Shown piece by piece: positions 56,717 through 64,000 of a DNA stretch of 64,000 nucleotides. Both the position numbers and the translations under genes were made by a program. How positions within the stretch are numbered: the first letter of the stretch is position 1; each line of letters begins with the position of its first letter. This DNA comes from Mytilus californianus (lineage: Eukaryota > Mollusca > Bivalvia > Mytilida > Mytilidae). Where the stretch lies: positions 51,194,884 through 51,258,883 of the forward strand of contig NW_026262712.1 in NCBI RefSeq assembly GCF_021869535.1, in the 5' to 3' direction. The notes below the pieces were generated by a model. It was not told the DNA's origin, searched no databases, and saw only the letters and a list, made by a program, of their open reading frames with translations.

Positions 56717-57335
56717 CTAAACGCCTTCAGATATTGGGCTGATTTTTGTGAGTTAACCATGATGAGTTACAGATCAAGTTTAAGTTTCGTTCCGCTCTGC
56801 TAATTTTTGCTGATATTAAGGGCTTTGGACTTTGATAAATTGTTGAAAATCACAGTTATACAGAATTTTTTCTAAACGCCTTCAGATATTGGGCTGATTT
56901 TTTGTATGTGAGTTAACCATGATGAGTTACAGATCAAGTTTAAGTTCCGTTCTGCTCTGCTAATTTTTGACGAAATTACTGGCTTTGGACTTTGATAAAT
57001 TGTTGAAAATCACAGTTATCCGAATTTTTTTTCTATACGCCTTCAGATATTGGGCTGATTTTTGGTATGTGAGTTAACCATGATGATTTAAAGATCAAGT
57101 ATAAGTTTCGTTCGGCTCTGCTAATTTTTGCCGAAATTATGGGCTTTGGACTTTGATAAATTGTTGAAAATCACAGTTATACAGACTTTTTTTCTAAACG
57201 CCTTCAGATATTGGGCTGATTTTTGGTATGTGAGTTAACCATGATGTGTTACAGATCAAGTTTAAGTTTCATTTGGCTCTGCTGATTTTGCAGATTACAG
57301 TTATATGGACTTTTTTTCTATACGCCTTCAGATTT
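56717..57335. repeat. Tandem array of a 155-161-bp unit
   Basis: The landmark acgccttcagatattgggct recurs at 56721, 56876, 57037 and 57198, with a shortened last unit at 57322. Units share accatgatgagttacagatc and ctttggactttgataaattg. Together with 56521-56716 it probably forms one interspersed element. Confidence 0.9.
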
Positions 57336-57845
57336 TGAGCTGTGGGTCTACCATGATGAGTTACAGATCATGTTTATGTTTTGTTCCGCTATGCTGATTT
57401 TCATGTCGTTTCAACACATCTTGTTAGATCTACAGTACATCCACTTCCTGTTTGCTGATAACTTGAAATTTAACTACTCATTGATCAAGGAAATTTTTCA
57501 TCAACTTGAACTCCAACTAGTATTGGTCTTGAGAGCTGGATACTATCCATGCATGTTTGTGTCCACATGTGTTGTTGAAATTGCAGATTTTTCAACTTTT
57601 TGAGACAGGGCCATTCGTGTTGTTCCGACACATTTAGTTTTATCAATATGCAGCAAAGATTGGCAGCTTCTAAAGCAATTATCTCGATTAATACTGAACA
57701 TAAAGCATCATGTATTTGCATGTATATTTCTAGTAACACAGTTTAACTAATAATTTCTTTAAAATGTACAATTATTATTTAGAAATAATTTTTGTTCAGT
57801 ATCGTCACTGGTATAGTTTTATTATTGACTTTCTCAACTCTATCA
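57336..57845. other. Unassigned
   Basis: No recognisable gene; open frames at 57370-57603 (plus) and 57485-57739 (minus) are short and lack domains. Confidence 0.4.
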
Positions 57846-57955
57846 CAGGGTTCGACATTAACTTTTATACCAACTTGTCCAGTTGGGCAAGTGCCCTATT
57901 ACTTTTACTTGTCCGAAAGTGAAATCTACATGCCCAAACTTTTACATGCTATTTT
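57846..57955 (+). repeat. Exon-like ggcaagt module, plus orientation
   Basis: After tctatcacag the frame reads QGSTLTFIPTCPVGQVPYYF and on to YLSESEIYMPKL. It shares QG-TLT and the VGQ/GK core with the inverted module at 58585-58696. It may be a copy of a coding exon carried by a mobile element. Confidence 0.4.
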
Positions 57956-58259
57956 TGTGGTTGTAATGTAGTACATGCAGATAAAATATAGTTATCATGT
58001 ATATGGGGTGTAAATTGATTATGGCGTATGAAAATATACTATTAGGCATATATGAGCCGAGGAGGGAGGGAAAAGATCGATGAATATACGGGAATTGGAT
58101 CATTTACATAGAGATACTTATTTCATAATAATTTATCTAAGAAATGCCATTTCAAATAACCCTTCTTGATAAACTGACAACTGACAAATTTGTTAAAGTT
58201 TAATTTCATTTTCTCTTTCAAGCTTTTACGTTTTTCCATCTTAGGGAAATACACATCCG

Positions 58260-58480
58260 ATGTCAAATTATAAAGTTAGAACAACGAAAATAGACCTCCG
58301 CTTTCCATTGGTCGGTGGGAATAACACGTGCGTCGGAAACGCCCGAGTGGTGTCCCGATGGATAACGATAATGACGAAGCAACACCGCGGCAGCCTGATT
58401 GGCCAATATTTTTAAACGTGATCTATTTTTGGAAAAATGGGGAATTCAGTGCGAACAATTGACGAAATATACGCATTGAA
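58260..58480. promoter_or_regulatory. Promoter-like GC-richer island
   Basis: This unusually GC-rich stretch has ccattggtcgg (58298), CACGTG (58325-58330) and gattggccaata (58398-58409), i.e. two CCAAT boxes and an E-box. No gene is attached that I can recognise. Similar ATTGG-containing text occurs in the elements at 10886 and 11716, so it may be repeat-derived. Confidence 0.25.
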
Positions 58481-58584
58481 GGGGGGTTAAGACCACTTTA
58501 CTCGACAGTGCGGTGTTATCACTGAGTAATCTATGGACAAAACAACAGACACTATTGATTTTGTGAAATTTTAATCATATAACA

Positions 58585-58696
58585 CTTTTTTTTTCACTTG
58601 CCCAATCGGACAACCAAGATGATGTTTTTACTTGTCCGAATACGGCATTAGCTTGCCCCGGGCAATCGGACAACCGTAAGTGTCAGACCCTGTATC
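58585..58696 (-). repeat. Exon-like ggcaagt module, minus orientation
   Basis: On the minus strand, after acag, it reads QGLTLTVVRLPGAS, a stop, and then RTSKNIILVVRLGK. It is the inverted relative of 57846-57955. Confidence 0.4.
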
Positions 58697-58768
58697 ATTA
58701 AGAAGAGTGAATTTCTTTTGTTTTCGTTCACTGGATATCCCACTGACATGGTTCTAATTGAGGCAAGT

Positions 58769-58927
58769 TCATGAGTCCTGGCCTTGCGGTCATAAAACTT
58801 TTGAGCATGATTTTCGTACTCAGATTCAGAAATCAACCAATTAAAATACTTGATTTGGTGTTGCGAGCACAAATTTTGTACTCCCGAGTACAGAGTAAAG
58901 TTTTATGACCGAGGGCCCAGGACTCAT
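58769..58927. mobile_element. Hairpin element with gagtcctgg...cggtcataaaact arms
   Basis: atgagtcctggccttgcggt cataaaactttt on the left pairs with aaagttttatgaccgagggc ccaggactcat on the right. An open frame on the minus strand (58648-58872) runs through it but is not supported as a gene. Confidence 0.7.
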
Positions 58928-59921
58928 CATTTTCGTGAATGCAAAGATGCATCAAGATTCAGATAGTACAATGGTGTGTCGCTGTATCAGCTGAGCTCAG
59001 ATTTCACCACTTTAAAGAAGAAAAAAAATTCTAAAGTTTGATGTTATTTCTTTACTTTTTTTTTTAGTGCAGTTAACCATTAAGTTAAAGTTCAAGTTAG
59101 ATTATATATATACATGTGTTAAAGTCAACTTAAAGGTTGAGTTGTAGTTGAAATTAAAGTAAGAAATTACTTTGAGGAGGGGGGAGGGGGTTATGTTTTT
59201 CTTTTGCATTTGGAAAAAAAAATTTATTACCACACAAGCATCAATTTATTTAATTTGTTTTTTATACAAGGCACAATTTTTTTTGATGGATTTATTATTT
59301 ATCATTAAATTTAATGGCAAAAACTCTCGATCAGATTTTTTCCCCTTTCCCTAATCAAAATATTTTTCATTTCAAAGTTGGGAGTCAGAAAATTTCTTTT
59401 TTTAAGAAAAAAACCAGTAACCCTAGACTAACAATTTTTTTGGTTCAAGATAAGGTACCTCAAGCCATCATTTTTGCAAGCCAAGGGTTACAATCTGGCC
59501 TTCTACCTTCATCCTTGGCAGATAAAGTAAGAATTTCTGATCCATGAGGTAATAATCGATTTGGGTTGAAATCCTTGGTTAGCAAAGATCATGATGCTCA
59601 AGACACTTGTAACAGAAATAGCCCTTTTTGGATGGATGGATACCCCATATCCTTTGTTTCTCTCTTACATAAACTAAGTAAAAAAAATGCTAATAGATAA
59701 ATAGTCTTCTTGAATTATTTTTAGATGTCTACAGCACAGATGCAGAGAACACAGGAGAAGACCAGTACAGTAAGACTCTAAAGATAGATTTTGATTGACA
59801 CAATTAAAGCAAGAGTTACTTCCCTTTTGTCATCATGTTGGAGGTTTGGATGAATCAGCCAAATACAACTTGTTATACTGACTGCTAGATTTAAAAAAAA
59901 AGTTGTTTTCTGAACATTTTA
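58928..59921. other. Unassigned, with a possible micro-exon
   Basis: Positions 59725-59769 (45 bp) are flanked by a pyrimidine-rich tttttag and a gtaaga donor on the plus strand. No neighbouring exon is recognised, so this may be chance. Confidence 0.25.
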
Positions 59922-60252
59922 ATGCCCCACCGACAATAGTAGAAGGGCATTATGTTTTTCAGTCTGTGCTTCCGTTTGTTCGTCCATCGGTTTGTTCGTC
60001 CATCAGTCCATTCGTCCGTCTGTCCCGTTTCAGGTTAAAATTTTGGTCGCTTTAGGTTAAAATTTTTGGTCAAGGTAGTTTTTGATGAAGTTGAAGTCCA
60101 ATCAACTTGAAACTTAGTACACATGTTCCCTATGATATGATCTTTCTAATTTTAATGCTAAATTAGAGTTTTGACCCCAGATTCACGGTCCACGGAACAT
60201 AGAAAATGATAATGCGAGTGGGGCATCTGTGTACTATGGACACATTCTTGTT
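59922..60252 (-). mobile_element. Inverted copy of the repeat at 38142-38400
   Basis: It runs from atgccccaccgacaatagta through cgtctgtcccgtttcaggtt, agtccaatcaacttgaaact and catctgtgtactatggacac. Terminal atgcccca / tggggcat form a short inverted repeat, which suggests the element's true ends. Confidence 0.75.
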
Positions 60253-60899
60253 TTTTTTAGTTTTGCTTAAAGGGAAGATAAGAGAGCCCCTTCTATGTCT
60301 AATGTCTCTATCTTTATAAGGATTAGGACGACAGGGGAAAAAGGAGCGGAGATAGAGTGGCATAGTGAAAAAAAAATAACCGAATAGAGAACAATATAGA
60401 GAATGATTGACGAAAAGCGAAATAGTTATTGTAAAGGAGCGGAGATAGAGAGAGGCATAGTGAAAAAAAATGTTTGCTTGACAAAGTTATTACTCGCTTT
60501 GATATTTTTAGTTATACAAAATCACACATCGTGTACCTAATTGGTATTCACGTGCACTAACTTGATGCTGGGAACAGTATACTAATAAATGTTCCTGCTT
60601 GATGTGTAAAGTTTCTGCATAGCATGGTTAAAAATAATTAGTATCCCATTTGTTATATCGTAGTGTCACGGTGTTACTTTGTTAAATTTATTTAGTTTGT
60701 TAATGATTGTGTAAATAAGAATAAATATGTATAAAAACTTCATACCATTTAAGTGATTGCCTATAGGCGTTTGATTATTGTTACATTTAAGATATATATA
60801 TATATTTAGAACCTTTCATACATCTTAAAGTAAAAGATGTGTGTCGGAGTTAAACGACACAAGAACCCTTTAATACTAGTACGAGAGTATAGCATGTAA
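60253..60899. other. Unassigned
   Basis: A short direct repeat (aggagcggagatagag near 60340 and 60436) is the only structure noted. Confidence 0.4.
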
Positions 60900-61620
60900 A
60901 AATTCATACTCAATATGGTTGTATTGGAAATCTTTTCATACAGATTGACAACTCATGGTCCGACATGCATGTAATATTTGCCACATGACGCTCATAGTTC
61001 TTTCTACCATCATCATCTTATTCATTAAATATTGCTGTAAACATCGATGGTTCACACCCAAACAAAATGGGAGTAATATACCTTCAGATCTTTTCCGTGG
61101 TATACACTTGTGAAATATATAGACGAAATTCGGTATTGCAGTGAATCTACATCTCACAAACACAATTTTTGAATTACGATTTTGAGTGAACACCCACCAA
61201 ACCAATACAAGCGTATGACAAGATATAACCATGCAGGCATTTAGTTTCGTCAGACACAAGATAAATAATCACTCTCATAAACGTATATATGCATGCAGTT
61301 TCAAATAGCAAGAACAAGCGATCGATGTCTATAGATCATTGTTAAGTCCGTTTACTAACTGTTCAGAGTCAGACATGTCAATAGTTCATTCTTGGAACCT
61401 TCATATACCCCATCCGACGATGGGAACTCTTTCTGGTAGTGTTGACAACATAAGCTTGTTTATCTGTACAAGTGGTTTCATGGCCTCTCCTGCCCCAACA
61501 AACAAATACGCTACTAGTCTGCTATCTCTGGAGCTCATCCTCAATGGCGCATATACGTCAGGAAACTTACAAGTATACTAGTAAAGATTGTTTCAAGAAC
61601 AACGAGGTTGGGACGAACTG
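60900..61620 (-). pseudogene. Possible decayed coding region, family unknown
   Basis: On the minus strand, 61565-61410 reads FPDVYAPLRMSSRDSRLVAY, LFVGAGEAMKPLVQINKLML, STLPERVPIVGWGI and a stop. Further along, 61259-60936 gives a 107-codon frame including IVFVRCRFTAIPNFVYIFHK and CIPRKRSEGILLPF. In another frame DDDGRKNYERHVANITCMSD continues to HELSICMKRF. The composition looks protein-like, but I recognise no family, and frame changes indicate decay or missed introns. Confidence 0.3.
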
Positions 61621-62749
61621 TTCTAAAATCATCAATATCAGTAATACATTACTAAGATATGCCTTTAATAACAACAACTGTATTACTTATTTGGATTAAT
61701 GACGGCTATCCTAAAAAAAATCCTCAAACAAATTAATGTATTAGCTTAGATTTATAATGTATGTATATTCATTAATGAAATAAACGATAATTGGTATTCT
61801 TTTCACAAATAATTTGTCTAAGTGATTGTCAAATGAATTTAATTATGTGAGAATGATAATGTTAATAAGAAAATTAAAAAAAATCATGCATGTTATACTG
61901 TTGTATTTTTTTCAATTAAAAACTTTAAAATTGCGATAGTTTTACGATTGTTAGCATTTATAAACATCGCCAGATTTAAATACAAGTTAAAGAATTCCGG
62001 TAAAGTAAATAAAACAGATGTGCAATGATTATTAATTGGGAAATGTAACATTTAATTTTTAAGATTAAAAGTACTATGCTTTTAACTTCATTTCTTAACT
62101 TTATGCTAATTGCATAGAACGTAACCGAAAATTGTTCCATTTCAATATTGTAACACTTCCGGAATTAAAAAGTTGAATGTTAATTTTCAATTAATTTATA
62201 CAATTTATTTATTGTTTCTCTATTGTCATCGGGTATTTCATCTAGATATATTAAACACGCTATACTCTTTCTGTTAATCCATTCAAAATGACAATATTCA
62301 CACCTGTGTACGCCTGAGGCTAAATTGCTGCAAGGTAAAGTTCAAACGAATTCTCCTCAAATCGAGAAATAAACAATGACTTTACAAAATAATATACACA
62401 CTCTGTTCACAAATATTTTGCATTGAAATGGTAATCAAAGTTATAACGGTAAATAAAACTTAAAATATTTTCAGTTCAATATCAGTAAAAATGATCTATA
62501 GATATTTTATGAAAAAATCTCAATAATTTATGAAATTTATTCGAAAATATTTATATCTAGATAACTTCATATAGGAAGTTTTATTCAATCATTACAAAAC
62601 GGTACACACATATTCATTTTCTTTCATTCTTATATTGAGGTTATTAACTACAACCAACGGTCATCTGTGCGCTTTTAATTACGTAAAATTCTGATAAGCA
62701 ATTAAGACTTCTACAGATTTTATTTTTTCCCATGATTCAACAAATCGGG
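61621..62749. other. Unassigned
   Basis: Strongly AT-rich; no gene or repeat recognised. Confidence 0.4.
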
Positions 62750-62910
62750 TTAAAACGTCACAACCCAGTGACGTAGGTCAACCAAAAAAGTTACAAATAC
62801 TTGATTTTCTCCGTTATTAGAAAGAATATAAATTTAAAACTTTGTGAATGTGTTTTTTATGTTAAGATGAACATATTTAGATGATAAGTAAAAAATCGCG
62901 GACTTTCCCT
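62750..62910 (-). mobile_element. End of a second TTAA element (family of 14856-18385)
   Basis: Read on the minus strand from 62910: AGGGAAAGTCCGCGATTTTT, then acttatcatct and cacattcacaaagtttt, the same order as 14856-14940. It abuts the TTAA at 62911-62914. The other end was not found. Confidence 0.6.
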
Positions 62911-62914
62911 TTAA

Positions 62915-63797
62915 CCCTTTCAACGCTATACACGGCATATGCCGCGATGATGTACGCAGCCCGCCACTGCTGTTCGTGGCATATGTTACGATTACGATGG
63001 ATTTTTCATTCTGAGTCGTAACCATTCAGTTTTCATTCGGGTCCTCTCTAATTTTTCCTAGTATAAATCGAGGATATACAAGGTCCCGTTTGCGCTTGAA
63101 ATCGCGGGAATTTTAATGGTTAAAGCATGCAGAAGAAGAAAAATAAAAGAAAATATTTTGACAAATGCAAATGGCGGAAATCGAAAAAGACGCTGTAAAT
63201 ATGGAAATATTTCAGCATTTCTATGGCGAAACTGACAACGAAGAATAGAAAGGTTTCCCTTTATCTCAATGTGTTAATTACATTCAATTTGTGTGGGAAA
63301 TATGATTTGTTGATCTTTACGAGACATAGTGAAAAGGGGGGGGGGGGGGGGGGGGGGAAACAGAGGTTGACTGGAAATTTTGAGGATGGAGCCACTTATT
63401 TGCGCCACATTTACATTATATGTTATGTATGGTGCAAATAAGCTATGGAATTGAGCAATTGGTGTCTTCATTATTATATGGCAGATAAAACAACAAAATA
63501 AATGAAGATAAGAAGTTGTTTTTATTCAAAATTAAACACAAATACAATAATTTTGCACCTTTTACCTGTTAATTACCTGAAAATGCAGGTAGCTTGATGA
63601 AAATTTTACTAAAATAATTGCATAACATTACAGTTCATGCTCTCCTGAGCATTTTTCATGCACAACTTTGTCTGTATCTCTAATGATTAAAAAGATACAG
63701 CAGTCTGATAAGGAATATACTGTTCTAATGAATGAACACCAAAAAAATGCAGCAGCAGCAGACATTTTTCTATTTTTTTTGTGTAGCGTTGAAAGGG
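62915..63797. mobile_element. piggyBac-like non-autonomous element, 883 bp
   Basis: TTAA (62911-62914) is followed by CCCTTTCAACGCTATAC; the other end is GTGTAGCGTTGAAAGGG followed by TTAA (63798-63801). The TIR is 17 bp with one mismatch, begins CCC and is flanked by TTAA duplications, the signature of piggyBac superfamily elements. The interior has no transposase. It contains ggcatatgcc and ggcatatg near 62935-62985 and a poly-G run (63336-63357). Confidence 0.75.
63336..63357. repeat. Poly-G tract
   Basis: 22 consecutive G inside the piggyBac-like element; creates spurious glycine/proline-rich frames and is prone to sequencing error. Confidence 0.97.
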
Positions 63798-64000
63798 TTA
63801 AAATTCATCACTACTATCTAGTAAGCATCTTTTATCAGACTTGATTGCACTGAAGTTTCAATTTGGTTAGTCAAATAAGAAAATCAACCATTTACCCCTC
63901 CAAAATGGTGGCCAAGGGAAAGAACACATGCTCAAATTACTAATGAATCTATGTATACTACAATATATAATTGTTGTTGCACTTAGTCTTAGTCATAGTC

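Noticed and set aside
63223-63471. Glycine-rich and proline-rich frames near the right end
   Set aside because: They are made by the 22-base poly-G run inside the piggyBac-like element.

Overview
This is animal genomic DNA, very AT-rich, with spliced genes, GT-AG introns, AATAAA polyadenylation signals and a heavy load of repeats. The repeat families are ones I associate with marine mussels: a terminal-repeat family containing 'ttgtctcattggcaatcata', a SINE-like repeat containing 'gcgccagacgcgcgtttcgt', and a family with 'cactaacaactaataaa'-type flanks. A mytilid bivalve, probably Mytilus, is the best guess. This rests on recognition, not on a search.

Region 1 (about 0.9-21.4 kb) is a three-copy tandem array of an intronless homeobox gene resembling Vent/VENTX (274, 247 and 272 codons). 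Each copy keeps the same compact promoter: a TATA box exactly 30 bases before a TCATT start-site motif, and a TAATTA site about 115 bases before the start site. The duplicated unit is larger than the gene and carries downstream a 40-bp satellite rich in TACGTCA and a conserved non-coding tail. The units have been disrupted by insertions: a 2.2-kb reverse-transcriptase element with inverted repeats in unit 1; and in unit 2 several foldback elements, a 1.35-kb interspersed repeat and a 3.5-kb element flanked by TTAA. The middle gene copy has lost its C-terminus through a 47-bp deletion between two GGTT repeats.

Region 2 (21.4-36 kb) has no intact gene that I can support. It holds foldback elements, two inverted copies of a 70-bp higher-order repeat, several copies of one large interspersed family, two decayed coding regions (one Tc1/mariner-like) and a 46-bp minisatellite.

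Region 3 (36.1-46 kb, minus strand) is a complete five-exon ropporin-1-like gene (ROPN1L; 223 residues), reconstructed from exons with matching splice phases. Its introns carry a tandem-repeat-bearing element and a 33-bp minisatellite.

Region 4 (46-64 kb) is mostly mobile DNA: a 5'-truncated LINE reverse transcriptase; a well-delimited 1,532-bp Mutator-like transposon with FLYWCH and MULE domains, terminal inverted repeats and an 8-bp target duplication; several hairpin elements; a 155-161-bp tandem array; and an 883-bp TTAA-flanked, piggyBac-like element near the right edge.

The two clear host loci are therefore a rapidly evolving homeobox cluster and a sperm/cilia protein gene. Much of the rest is repeat-derived, but several stretches of 0.5-2 kb remain unassigned.
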